Source: Xanthomonas hortorum pv. pelargonii (GTDB lineage Bacteria; Pseudomonadota; Gammaproteobacteria; Xanthomonadales; Xanthomonadaceae). Taken from it: DNA of 64,000 bases. Both the position numbers and the translations under genes were made by a program. The notes under the pieces are model-generated. The model did not search any database, was not told the DNA's origin, and worked only from the letters and a program-made list of their open reading frames with translations. The stretch is from the NCBI RefSeq assembly GCF_024499015.1, contig NZ_CP098604.1, positions 372,001 to 436,000 of the forward strand, in the 5' to 3' direction. Shown here piece by piece: positions 1 through 8,777 of the stretch (position 1 is its first letter; every line of letters begins with the position of its first letter).

Positions 1-171
1 GTGCCGGGCAAGGGCTTCGCGCAGAATCCCAACGACTACAGCATGGATCACTCGGCCGGCATCGCCGTGCTCGACCCGCAAGGCCGCCTGGCCGGCTTGA
101 TCCGTCCCCCGCTCGACCCCAAGGCGATCGCCGCCGACCTCCAACAGCTGACCAAGGTAACCGCTCCGTGA
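1..171 (+). CDS. SCO1/SenC family protein, C-terminal end (partial)
   Basis: Only the last 56 codons are in the window; the 5' part lies before base 1. The tail contains [15 protein letters not shown], which fits the conserved C-terminal segment of SCO1/SenC thioredoxin-fold copper chaperones. In that family the His of the DHS/DHT motif is one of the copper ligands. Family members are periplasmic, membrane-anchored proteins that help assemble the CuA centre of cytochrome oxidase. The two N-terminal Cys ligands (CxxxC) cannot be checked here. Its TGA overlaps the GTG start of psd (GTGA), so the two are probably translated from one mRNA. Confidence 0.75.
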   Translation: MPGKGFAQNPNDYSMDHSAGIAVLDPQGRLAGLIRPPLDPKAIAADLQQLTKVTAP

Positions 172-1016
172 GTCTCGTCACTTCCCTGACCTACGTGCTG
201 CCGCACCGGCTGTTGTCCTCGATGGCGCGCGCACTGGCCTATTCCGATACGCCGTCCACCAAGCAATGGTTGATCGACACGGTGACGCGCAAGTTCGGCG
301 TAGACCTGAGCGAGGCACTGGAGCCCGACCCGCGCGCCTACCCCACCTTCAATGCGTTCTTCACCCGCGCCTTGAAGGCGGGCGCACGCGTGCCCGATGC
401 CGACCTCGCAGCCGTGCTGATGCCGGCCGATGGCCGTATCAGCCAGCTCGGCCCGATCGAGAACGGCCGAATTTTCCAGGCCAAGGGGCAGTCGTTTACC
501 GCTGCCGAACTGCTTGGCGACGCGGAAGCGGCACTGCCGTTCAACGATGGCCTGTTCGCAACCGTCTATCTCTCGCCCAAGGACTACCACCGCGTGCATA
601 TGCCATGGACCGGCACCTTGCGCGAAACCGTGCACGTGCCCGGCCGCTTGTTCAGCGTGGGCCCGGATGCGGTACGCAACGTGCCGCGCCTGTTCGCCCG
701 CAACGAGCGCCTGGTGTGCCACTTCGACACCGACTTCGGCCCGATGGCCTCGGTGATGGTGGGCGCGCTGCTGGTATCGGGCGTGGAGACGGTGTGGAGC
801 GGCGTGGAGATTCCGCGCTATGGCGATCGCATCACGCGCAAGGATTACTGCGGCAAGGGAATCGTATTGGAGCGTTTTGCGGAGATGGCGCGCTTCAATT
901 ACGGCTCGACCGTCATTGTCTTGCTCCCGCCAGGCGTTGCAAAACTCGACGGCGCACTTGCTGCAGAGACATCGGTGCGGCTAGGCCAGACACTCGCACG
1001 TCGCCAGGTGAGCTGA
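168..1016 (+). CDS. psd: phosphatidylserine decarboxylase proenzyme
   Basis: Membrane enzyme that decarboxylates phosphatidylserine to phosphatidylethanolamine. The 282-residue length is normal for the proteobacterial short form. The family cleaves itself at a Gly-Ser bond in an LGST motif, and the Ser becomes the pyruvoyl cofactor. Here the motif reads YGST with Ser at residue 247, so the Leu is replaced by Tyr while the cleavage residues are kept. Other recognisable segments are FFTRAL near residue 65, MPADG near residue 87 and the HRVHMPW block near residue 144. The GTG start overlaps the stop of the upstream SCO-type gene, which suggests translational coupling. A pair of tandem palindromic repeats follows the stop. 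Confidence 0.95.
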   Translation: MSLVTSLTYVLPHRLLSSMARALAYSDTPSTKQWLIDTVTRKFGVDLSEALEPDPRAYPTFNAFFTRALKAGARVPDADLAAVLMPADGRISQLGPIENGRIFQAKGQSFTAAELLGDAEAALPFNDGLFATVYLSPKDYHRVHMPWTGTLRETVHVPGRLFSVGPDAVRNVPRLFARNERLVCHFDTDFGPMASVMVGALLVSGVETVWSGVEIPRYGDRITRKDYCGKGIVLERFAEMARFNYGSTVIVLLPPGVAKLDGALAAETSVRLGQTLARRQVS

Positions 1017-1058
1017 TCACAGCGGCGCGCCGACGATCCCGGCTTCACACCCAACGCG

Positions 1059-1515
1059 GCGATCAGCAAATGCGGCTAGCGATGCCGTTGTAGGAGCGGG
1101 CTTGGCCGCGATGAGGCGTTCTCGATGACGTTTCGTGCACAGGCGCGTTTCGCACTCCCAGCCTCCGATTTAGCGCGCTCTCGCCCGCCGCGGAGCTACC
1201 GGGACGGCTTCATCGCGGCCGGGGCCGCTCCTACAGGAGCGAGGCCAGCGCGCGACTCGCCGACGCGATACCGCCCGCACTCCAGATGCAGCGATCAGCA
1301 AATGCGGCTAGCGATGCCGTTGTAGGAGCGGGCTTGGCCGCGATGAGGCGTTCTCGATGGCGTTTCGTGCGCATGCGCGTTTCGCACTCCCAGCCTCCGA
1401 TTTAGCGCGCGCCCACCCACCCTAGAGCTACCGGGACGGCTTCATCGCGGCCGGGGCCGCTCCTACAGGAGCCAGGTCCAGCGCGCGACTCGCCGACGCG
1501 ATACCGCCCGCGCTG
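1059..1515. repeat. tandem 232-bp repeat carrying GTAGGAGCG palindromes
   Basis: Two head-to-tail copies (about 1059-1290 and 1291-1515) begin with GCGATCAGCAAATGCGGCTA and are nearly identical throughout. Each contains a long imperfect inverted repeat: TGTAGGAGCGGGCTTGGCCG at the left (from 1089 and from 1321) and its complement ending GCCGCTCCTACA (to 1235 and to 1467). These are GTAG-headed REP-type palindromes as described in Stenotrophomonas and Xanthomonas. The array fills the space between psd and the convergent lytic transglycosylase gene and may act as a bidirectional transcription block. I see no protein-coding sense in this stretch. Confidence 0.85.
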
Positions 1516-1516
1516 G

Positions 1517-3100
1517 TCAGCGATCGCAGCCAGCCAGCTTGATGCTCTGCCCCGGCTTGAGCGCGTACGACGGCGCCTTCAGCCCATTGGCCTTGGCAAG
1601 CGTCTTGATCTCGCACTGGTACTTATTCGCCACGCGGCCGAGCGTGTCGCCCTTGGCGACGGTGTAGCTGCGCGCCTGCTTGGCCTTTGGCTTGGCGACG
1701 ACCGGCTGGCCGGTGGCCACGGTGGTCGGCACGCCCGCCATCGGGCTGACATCGCCCACTGCCACGCTGGGCACGTACTCGGGGGCGCTGCTGCTGCGCA
1801 CGATCGCGCTGTTGAGATCGGCAGTGATCAGCGTGCGCGCCAGGTCCGCACGCGGGCCGCTGACGCAGTAGCGCGTGTACAGGCTGGCGATGCGGTTGGT
1901 GGCATTGATGACGGTGCCGGCCGGAATCCAGCCATCGGATTCATAGCGCGGGTTGAGGTTGCGCAGCGCGCGCATGTAGCCGTCGCGCGTACCCATGCTG
2001 CCCAGGCAAATGGTGAGCTCGTAGATGGTCGTCGACTTGGCCAGCTTGAGCGTGGCCGGCTGCGCATCGAGCTTGGCGAAGTCCACGCCGTACTGGCGCG
2101 GGTGCAGGAAGATCCAGGCCGCGGCGATCACCATCGGCACGTAGTCCTTGGTTTCGGCAGGAAACTGGTTGTACACGTCCTGCTCCCAGAACCCGCGCCC
2201 GCCGCTCTGCGAGAACACGCGCGCCGCACGGCCTTCGCCACCGTTGTAGGCGGCCAGCGCCAGCTCGATGTTGCGGTTGAGCCCGGCCATGCGCTCGTTG
2301 AGATACGCGGCGCTGGCTTCGGCGGCGCTGCGTGCATCGAAACGCGTATCGAACCCGGTGCCGTCCGGGCCCAGCCCGAAACGACGCCCGGTAGCAGGCA
2401 TGAACTGCATCAAGCCGGCAGCGCCGGCACGCGAGCTGGCGTGCACCTTGCCATTGGATTCCTTGGCCATGATGCCGAACAGCAGCGCCTCGGGCAGGCC
2501 GCGCTTCTGCCACTCCGGCCACATCACCCCACGCAGGTTGCTGTAGTTCTCGTAGCTGGTCAGCAGCGCCGGGCGCATGTCGGTCAGCCAGCGGCGGATA
2601 CCGGCCTGCACCGCCGGGTTGTACTGCACCATCTTGTCGAAATCGTGGCGCTGGTCGTTGAGCAGCGTGGCCGCACGTGCGGCTTCTGGCACGCCGTTGT
2701 TCGCCGGGCCCAGATGATCCGGGTCGGCTTGCAGCAAGCTGTCGTCGTCTTCCGGATCTTCGGCGGCCGGGGCCTCGGCGTCGGCGCGCGCCTTCAGCAG
2801 ACGCTTGTAGGTGGCCAGTTGATTGGCGACCAGACAGCCACGCTGCTTGATGCAGGCGTCGATGACGTCCTCCATGTCCTCCAGCGCCGCGTCGCCTTCG
2901 GCACTGCCCTTGGGGTCGGAGTTATTGACCAGCACCAGCGCATCGCGATAACGCTTTTCGGCGGCGGCCATGCGGGTATCGAGCACGGCGGCTTTCTCCG
3001 TGTCGCGTTTGGAGATGGCATGGGCAGCGGGGACGACAGACATCAGCGCCACCAGTGCCAGAACCGGCCATGGGCGCAAAGCAAAATGAGCGAGCGGCAT
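1517..3100 (-). CDS. membrane-bound lytic murein transglycosylase, MltD-like (SLT + LysM)
   Basis: Periplasmic enzyme that cuts the MurNAc-GlcNAc bond of peptidoglycan to a 1,6-anhydro product. From the chosen ATG (3100) the protein has 527 residues and starts with a clear signal peptide (hydrophobic stretch ending VVPAAHA). A family-1 SLT domain follows, with the catalytic Glu at residue 214 in MAKESNG and the downstream blocks AGLMQFMPAT and ALAAYNGG. The last 45 residues form one LysM peptidoglycan-binding domain (YTVAKGDTLGRVANKY). A longer reading frame upstream would add residues before the signal peptide, so I reject it. It ends next to a repeat array and is probably transcribed alone. 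Confidence 0.9.
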   Translation of the reverse strand: MPLAHFALRPWPVLALVALMSVVPAAHAISKRDTEKAAVLDTRMAAAEKRYRDALVLVNNSDPKGSAEGDAALEDMEDVIDACIKQRGCLVANQLATYKRLLKARADAEAPAAEDPEDDDSLLQADPDHLGPANNGVPEAARAATLLNDQRHDFDKMVQYNPAVQAGIRRWLTDMRPALLTSYENYSNLRGVMWPEWQKRGLPEALLFGIMAKESNGKVHASSRAGAAGLMQFMPATGRRFGLGPDGTGFDTRFDARSAAEASAAYLNERMAGLNRNIELALAAYNGGEGRAARVFSQSGGRGFWEQDVYNQFPAETKDYVPMVIAAAWIFLHPRQYGVDFAKLDAQPATLKLAKSTTIYELTICLGSMGTRDGYMRALRNLNPRYESDGWIPAGTVINATNRIASLYTRYCVSGPRADLARTLITADLNSAIVRSSSAPEYVPSVAVGDVSPMAGVPTTVATGQPVVAKPKAKQARSYTVAKGDTLGRVANKYQCEIKTLAKANGLKAPSYALKPGQSIKLAGCDR

Positions 3101-3393
3101 CGTAGGCAGTACAGCGGAAAGGCTGGCAGGGTAGCTGCCGGGGCGACACCGGGGCAAGGCAGCACCGCCGGCAGGGTCAGTGGGCCGTTAGATTGATCGA
3201 TGGATTAGGTGGTTGGAATGGCTGCTGGCTGGTTCCCGTGATTCGCGCCCGTTGCTCCTGCGAGTTGCCCGGCGGCATGGCTCTTTGACGTCTCGCGCCG
3301 GCATGCGGACTCGCTGTGCCACCACGATGCCCCACCGGAATTGCCAGCGAGCATTGCCAGATAGAATCACATTTTCCCCACCGGATCTGCGCA

Positions 3394-4938
3394 ATGGCCT
3401 CGTTCCTGCTCGGCAAAGGCGTCACCGACGACATCGCGGTGATGCTGGAAGGACGCTTCGGCAACCGTCATGGTTTGGTCGCCGGCGCCACCGGTACCGG
3501 CAAGACCGTCACCTTGATGACCCTGGCCGAAGGCTTCTCGCGGCTGGGCGTGCCGGTGTTCCTGGCCGACGTGAAAGGCGACGTGGCCGGTCTTGCAGTG
3601 GTAGGCGACGGCGCAGCCGGCGTGTTGCAGCGCGCCACGGAAGTGGGCATCACCGATTACGCGCCGGCCGCCAACCCGGTGGTGTTCTGGGATCTGTACG
3701 GCAAGCTCGGCCACCCGGTGCGCACCACCGTCAGCGAAATGGGCCCCACCCTGCTCGCGCGCATTCTGGAACTCAACGACACCCAGTCCGGTGTGCTGGA
3801 TATCGTGTTCAAGCTGGCCGACGACCGTGGACTGCTGTTGCTGGATCTGGACGACCTACGCGCGCTGCTGGCGTTGGTGGTGGAAGAACGCAAGGAGCTG
3901 TCCACCAGTTACGGGCTGGTCTCCAGCCAATCGGTGGCCGCGATCCAGCGTTCCTTGCTGCGTCTGGCGCAGGACGGCGGCGAGCAGTTCTTTGGCGAAC
4001 CCGCACTTGAGCTGGCCGAACTGATGCGCGTGGCGCCGGACGGCCGCGGCGTGATCGGCATACTGGCGGCCAACCAACTGGTGCTCAAGCCGAAGCTGTA
4101 TTCCACCTTCTTGCTGTGGCTGCTGTCGGAACTGTTCGAGCATTTGCCCGAGGTGGGCGATCTGGAACAGCCCAAACTGGTGTTCGTCTTCGACGAAGCG
4201 CATCTGCTGTTCGACGACGCGCCCGCCGCGCTGGTGCAGCGTATCGAACAGGTGGTGCGGCTGATCCGCTCCAAAGGCGTGGGCGTGTACTTCTGCTCGC
4301 AGTTTCCCGACGATATTCCGGACAACATCCTCGGCCAGCTCGGCAATCGCGTGCAGCATGCGCTGCGCGCCTACACCCCGCGTGACCAGAAAGCGGTCAG
4401 GACCGCGGCGCAGACCTTCGTCGCCAATCCCAAGCTTGATGTCGCGACCGCGATCTCCAGCCTGGGCACCGGCGAGGCGCTGGTATCACCGCTGCAAGGC
4501 AAGGGCGTGCCCGCGCCGGTGCAGCAGACCCTGATTGCCCCACCGCGCTGCCGCATGGGCGCCATCAGCGAGACCGAACGCGCGCAGGTGCGTGCCGCCA
4601 GCCCGGTCGGCACCCGCTACGACGCCGCGATCAACCGAGAATCGGCCGCCGAACTGCTCGCGCGCCGCGTCGGACAGGTGGCCGAGCACAACGCCGCACC
4701 ACCGGCGCGTACGCGCGAGGATGACGACGCGCAAGACAGCGGCTTCGGCAAGGCGGTCAAGGACGCCGTCTTCGGCACCAGCCGCCGCCAGGGCATGCTC
4801 GAAGCGATGGCCAAGCAGACCTCGCGCACGGTGGGCAACAAGATCGGCCAGCAGATCGTGCGCGGTATTTTCGGCAGTATTTTTGGTGGGAAGCGCCGAG
4901 TAGCCACGCACACAAAACGACAAGACAACACCAAATGA
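3394..4938 (+). CDS. HerA-like DUF853 family ATPase (YjgR-like)
   Basis: A 514-residue cytosolic P-loop ATPase. Walker A is GATGTGKT at residues 31-38 and a Walker B-like segment VFVFDEAHLLF lies near residue 265, as in HerA/FtsK-type translocases and E. coli YjgR. The physiological role of the DUF853 family is not settled; a DNA-related motor is inferred from the fold. The ATG at 3394 begins MASFLLGKG, matching the usual start of the family; upstream in-frame codons do not look protein-like. The C-terminal 80 residues are rich in charged residues and end with a GxxxG-containing stretch followed by a basic tail. The stop overlaps the start of the next gene (ATGA). Confidence 0.9.
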   Translation: MASFLLGKGVTDDIAVMLEGRFGNRHGLVAGATGTGKTVTLMTLAEGFSRLGVPVFLADVKGDVAGLAVVGDGAAGVLQRATEVGITDYAPAANPVVFWDLYGKLGHPVRTTVSEMGPTLLARILELNDTQSGVLDIVFKLADDRGLLLLDLDDLRALLALVVEERKELSTSYGLVSSQSVAAIQRSLLRLAQDGGEQFFGEPALELAELMRVAPDGRGVIGILAANQLVLKPKLYSTFLLWLLSELFEHLPEVGDLEQPKLVFVFDEAHLLFDDAPAALVQRIEQVVRLIRSKGVGVYFCSQFPDDIPDNILGQLGNRVQHALRAYTPRDQKAVRTAAQTFVANPKLDVATAISSLGTGEALVSPLQGKGVPAPVQQTLIAPPRCRMGAISETERAQVRAASPVGTRYDAAINRESAAELLARRVGQVAEHNAAPPARTREDDDAQDSGFGKAVKDAVFGTSRRQGMLEAMAKQTSRTVGNKIGQQIVRGIFGSIFGGKRRVATHTKRQDNTK

Positions 4939-5462
4939 GCAAGGACGCAACAACACTGCTGTTCCGCTGTCTGACTGCAAGCACGGTTATTTGGGCGGCA
5001 ACGGCCACTGCCCGGCAACCAGTTCCAACTGACACGTGGCCGCTACAACAGCAGCACCTGCTTACCGGCCGCTATACCGGCAAACTGCAGCCCTACACGC
5101 AAGACTGCCAAGCCGTCCGCGCCGATCTTGTTCTCCTCAAGACAGGAAAACCAAGCGACAACAGCCGACGCTACACATTGAAGACGACCTGCATCGCTGG
5201 CGCCGCGCGACATGCCGCACCCAAAACCATGGTCGGATCCTGGTGGGTTGACCAGATAGGCGGCAGCTGCCTAATGCTCAGCTTCGAAGACCCCAATGAT
5301 CCGATGATCGGACCCAATATCTACGGGTTTCGCATCGAACAAGACACCGTCTCCGATCGCCATGCGCATCGCACCGACTACGCCCTGGCCCAGGATGGCC
5401 ACAATTGCCACAGCGGCAATCCGCCAGAGGATCAGGACAAAGTGCTGCGACGTGTGCGCTGA
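4935..5462 (+). CDS. hypothetical secreted protein, coupled to the DUF853 ATPase
   Basis: I do not recognise a definite family. The 175-residue product starts with a plausible Sec signal (hydrophobic segment ending TATA, cut near residue 26), so the mature protein would be periplasmic. The segment LTGRYTGKL followed by a Cys and alternating hydrophobic strands faintly recalls the NlpE/META-like small beta-barrel pattern, but this is only an impression. Four Cys remain in the predicted mature part (in QDCQA, TTCIA, GSCLM and HNCHS), enough for two disulfides. ATG overlaps the upstream TGA (ATGA), so it is probably co-translated with the ATPase. Its base usage is a little less GC-biased than its neighbour's. 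Confidence 0.6.
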   Translation: MSKDATTLLFRCLTASTVIWAATATARQPVPTDTWPLQQQHLLTGRYTGKLQPYTQDCQAVRADLVLLKTGKPSDNSRRYTLKTTCIAGAARHAAPKTMVGSWWVDQIGGSCLMLSFEDPNDPMIGPNIYGFRIEQDTVSDRHAHRTDYALAQDGHNCHSGNPPEDQDKVLRRVR

Positions 5463-5699
5463 TCTTTGAGCATGGATTCATGATGCTGTGAGTTGCGCAC
5501 CTTTGCACCCAGCACTACTCAAGAGCGGAACCTGCACTCGGCACGTTTTGCCACGCAAGCAACAAGAATCGCTTGCGTCGACGGCCGCAGAATTCAGGTC
5601 TGCGGCAGCGTCGTATCTGTGCGCAAGCGCATTGCATGCAAATAGCGACACGCTGAGGAACCGCCAAAGACAAACGTTCGCGCGGCGCACGAGATCGTG

Positions 5700-6299
5700 C
5701 TAAGCCAACACGCCATGCAACTTGGCGTATTGCAGCAACATGATGGTCTTGGCATCGGCGATGTCGCCTGAACCGATCATCGCCAGGGCTGTATCGAGCG
5801 GCAGTTCCAGCACCTCGATCTCTTCGCCGTCTTCTTCGAGTCCGCCGCCGTCACTGACCTTGTCGCCATCGAAGTATTCGCCGACGAAAAAGTACAGGCG
5901 CTCAGTGACTGAGCCAGGGCTCATGAACGCCTCGAATACCTTGCGCACGCTGTCGATCCGGTAGCCGGTCTCTTCTTCGGTTTCCTTGCGGATGCAGGTC
6001 AGCGCATCGTCCTGGTCGAGCAAGCCGGCGCAAGCTTCGATCAGCATGCCGTCCGTATTGCCGTTGAGCAGCGTGGGCAGGCGGAACTGGCGGGTCAGCA
6101 TCACCGTCTGCTTGGCGCGACTGTAGAGCAGGATCGTAGCGCCATTGCCGCGATCGTAGGCCTCGCGCGACAGGGTCTGCCAGCGGCCGTCCTTGCGCTG
6201 AAAATCAAAGGTGACCTTGCGCAGCACATACCAGTTGTCCGACAGCACGTCGATGCTGCGAATGCGAACCTGCGGGTTGCCGGTGGCGGATGGATTCAA
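5700..6299 (-). CDS. nudK: GDP-mannose pyrophosphatase, NudK-type Nudix hydrolase
   Basis: Hydrolyses GDP-mannose and related nucleotide sugars to GMP and the sugar phosphate in the cytosol. The 199-residue protein has a Nudix box in the NudK arrangement: [20 protein letters not shown] followed by TGY, which provides the metal-binding Glu residues. The downstream [12 protein letters not shown] matches the NudK family. I place the start at a TTG (6297-6299) because it has a strong ribosome-binding site, AAGGAG, seven to eight bases upstream and gives the family's usual length (about 190 residues). Longer in-frame extension to 6554 has no family character. It converges with the secreted-protein gene at 4935-5462. 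Confidence 0.85.
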   Translation of the reverse strand: MNPSATGNPQVRIRSIDVLSDNWYVLRKVTFDFQRKDGRWQTLSREAYDRGNGATILLYSRAKQTVMLTRQFRLPTLLNGNTDGMLIEACAGLLDQDDALTCIRKETEEETGYRIDSVRKVFEAFMSPGSVTERLYFFVGEYFDGDKVSDGGGLEEDGEEIEVLELPLDTALAMIGSGDIADAKTIMLLQYAKLHGVLA

Positions 6300-6915
6300 G
6301 CGACACTCCTTGTGATGCGAGCGACGGTAGTACCACGAACGTGGCGCGTCTGGTCGCTCGAAAGATCCGCAATGACTGCGGCGGGTCGACAGTCTACCGA
6401 TGACCAAGATCCGGAGCATTACGTCATCTACTAAAGCACTGCACGTGTCGCATATCGATATGTAAAGGCCTGCATTGCGATCAGTACGTACTAGGCCAAT
6501 GACTCCACGCTGCCGGTCATTCAGACCGCGACGCTGCACGGTCGACTGAAGCACGGAGCGCGTACGTCATCAGGATGACGAACCGCACGACCGCGACTTC
6601 GGCAACGTTCGCGTGACCGGCAATTTGTCGCGACCACATATCCATACGCAACGCCGGCATCGCTTTGCAAACCCTCTAATTGCCATCACTTGCTCCTCGA
6701 GCCAGACGCTTTCTTCGATAACGCACGGCTCATTGAAGCATCGATACCGACGCCCGATCTTGGGCAGTTCGTGTCGTTCCACATGCGGCTACGCGCCAAG
6801 CCACCACCCGCTGCCGTGCACCACCGGGCTCAACAGGCAGGCGCCGTTACATCCCAATTGCACGGCGACGCGCGCCACCGCACAATCCCTTCACATCACA
6901 CGCCTGGGGAGCGTC
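6300..6915. other. 616-bp intergenic region without recognised genes
   Basis: This stretch separates the divergent nudK and the membrane-protein gene at 6916. It has several short open frames on both strands, but none has a ribosome-binding site or recognisable protein pattern. Base composition is visibly less GC-rich than the surrounding genes around 6390-6500. It presumably holds both promoters; I could not pick them out with confidence. No long palindrome is visible. Confidence 0.4.
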
Positions 6916-8190
6916 ATGGAAGACCGTTTTCGCGCACGCAAGGTTGCGGCGCAGGCCGCGCCGGCACCGTTCTGGACCCGCATTCCTGCCATCGCCACTT
7001 ATCCGCTACGCGGCTCTGCGCTGTACGCGCTGATTGCGCTGACCCTGTGCAGCGCGCTGCTGGTGTTGCCAGGCATCCTGAGCCTGCTGATCGCCGGCGT
7101 GCTGGGCATGGCGACCTACACCTATGCCTTCGACATCCTGCGCCACAGCGCAGATGGGCAAGCCGACGCACCGCGACTCGGCTACAACGCGTTCGATAGC
7201 GCGGTACTCAGGCTGATCCTGCTGGCGCTTGTGCTGGGCATCGTCATTGGTGCGGCCGGCGTGCTGGCCGGCAAGCCCGGCTTGACCATCGCGTATCTGG
7301 TGGTCCAGCTATTGCTGCCCGGCATGATGATTGCGCTGGCCATCGACGGCAGCCTGCGCCGCGCACTCAACCCGGCAGTGTCGATCGACATGGCGCTGCG
7401 CATCGGCTGGCCGTACCTGGCCGCCTACGGCCTGCTGTATGTGATCCAGGGCAGCGGCACGGCAGCGGTGTTCATTGCGGTGAAATATCTGCCACCGGTC
7501 GTGCGCGAGGCGACCGTTGTGATTGCGTCGATCTGGAGCCTGTTCGCCAGCTTCCATCTGATGGGCTATCTGGTCTACCAGTACCACGAAGAACTCGGCT
7601 ATGTGCCCAGCAGTGGCGCGGGAGTCGAGCGCGAAGATCCGGATCAACGCCTGCTAGACGAAGCAGAGCAGCACCTGCGCGACGGACATGCCGACGAAGC
7701 CTTTCAAGCGTTGCGTGGTGCAGTGCGCTCGCGTGCGGTGAGCCTTGCCGTGCATGAGCTGTATCAGCGTCTGCTGCGCCAACATCATCGCAACGACGAA
7801 CTGCAGGAACACACGCGCCACTACATCAATCGCTTGCTGCAGGAAAAACAGGAGCGCCGCGCACTCGCCTTGCAGCGCGAAGCACTGGACAGCAATCCTG
7901 CATTTACACCGCTGACGCCTGAGCAAGCCACGCTGCTGGCCGAGCGCGCCAAGATGGCCGGGCAATTCCAGCTGGCGACCGACGGCCTGCTAGCAGCCAT
8001 CGGCGCATGGCCGCGCGACGCGATGCTACCGGTGTGGTCGCTCGACGCAGGGTTGCTACTGGCCGAACGTTTCGGCCGCGATGACCAGGCGCGTGTAGTG
8101 CTGCAAAACGCCCTTGATCAGGGCGAAAACGATGCACTACGCGCGAAGCTGCAAGCCGCGCTGAAAGCGGTGGCGATTCAACCGGCTTGA
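6916..8190 (+). CDS. polytopic membrane protein with C-terminal helical-repeat domain
   Basis: Function unknown. The 424-residue product has about five to six hydrophobic segments in residues 30-225 (for example ALIALTLCSALLVLPGILSL and VLGIVIGAAGVLAG). The hydrophilic rest, residues 240-424, is made of amphipathic helices that look like tetratricopeptide-type repeats (DEAEQHLRDGHADEAFQALR; later LDQGENDALRAKLQAALKAV). The membrane half resembles DUF4013/BPSS1780-like uncharacterised proteins, but I cannot confirm this. The ATG at 6916 follows GGGGAG at good spacing; the in-frame extension upstream to 6613 looks non-coding. The layout suggests an inner-membrane scaffold with a cytoplasmic protein-binding domain. 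Confidence 0.75.
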   Translation: MEDRFRARKVAAQAAPAPFWTRIPAIATYPLRGSALYALIALTLCSALLVLPGILSLLIAGVLGMATYTYAFDILRHSADGQADAPRLGYNAFDSAVLRLILLALVLGIVIGAAGVLAGKPGLTIAYLVVQLLLPGMMIALAIDGSLRRALNPAVSIDMALRIGWPYLAAYGLLYVIQGSGTAAVFIAVKYLPPVVREATVVIASIWSLFASFHLMGYLVYQYHEELGYVPSSGAGVEREDPDQRLLDEAEQHLRDGHADEAFQALRGAVRSRAVSLAVHELYQRLLRQHHRNDELQEHTRHYINRLLQEKQERRALALQREALDSNPAFTPLTPEQATLLAERAKMAGQFQLATDGLLAAIGAWPRDAMLPVWSLDAGLLLAERFGRDDQARVVLQNALDQGENDALRAKLQAALKAVAIQPA

Positions 8191-8268
8191 GTGGCTGGCA
8201 AATTTTTTGACGGAGCTAATCGGATCTTCCGTCATCGGACAGTCTCGCGGCGTGTACTGCTCGCGACC

Positions 8269-8700
8269 ATGCACGCCGAACATTTTGATTGGTCCTTGTC
8301 CGCTCACCGTCGCGGGACCTTACGCGGCATGGATGCCGCGTAAGAGCTTACAAGGACGTACTTACGGCGTGTCCTGCGATGGTGGGCGGGCAAGGGCCCT
8401 GCAGCAAACCCGCATCACCGAGGGCGCGGTGCCCTCACCGCTCGCGGGACACGCCGTGAATCCATCCCTGGAGGCTCGGTGGCGGCATCCATGCCGCCAC
8501 ACGGTCCCGCAATCGGCGAGGACACCGCACCAGAAAGTTAGTCGGCTGCTTTATTGAAAACATGCACACCGACCATCTTGACTGGTCCTTGCCCGCCCAC
8601 CGTCGCGGGACCTTACGCGGCATGGATGCCGCGTAAGAGCCTACACGGACGTACTTGCGGCGTGTCCCGCGACGGTGGGCGGGCAAGGGCCCTGCAGCCA
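8269..8700. repeat. two 139-bp direct copies of a nested palindromic element
   Basis: Copies lie at 8269-8407 and 8562-8700. In the second copy, CTTGCCCGCCCACCGTCGCG (from 8588) and its perfect complement (8664-8687) make a 24-bp inverted repeat. Inside it sits a second hairpin, CTTACGCGGCAT-GG-ATGCCGCGTAAG (8612-8637). The first copy has the same design with several substitutions, and some changes are on one arm only. Between the copies is a related hairpin GGCGGCAT-CC-ATGCCGCC (8481-8498). I see no transposase gene. These look like non-autonomous intergenic palindromic elements, common in Xanthomonas. They occupy nearly all of the 587 bp between the convergent genes. Confidence 0.8.
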
Positions 8701-8777
8701 AACCGCAGATCACCCGCTCTGCAATCGATAGGCGCTAATGGTCGGTTTGTCACAGCAAGCCAGCAAACCGAACCGGC

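Noticed and set aside
6570..6782. Small minus-strand gene between nudK and the membrane-protein gene
   Set aside because: Cys/Arg-rich translation without ribosome-binding site or helix pattern; likely chance.
8269..8700. CRISPR array from the two repeated units
   Set aside because: Only two copies of 139 bp with internal hairpins and no short regular spacers or cas genes.
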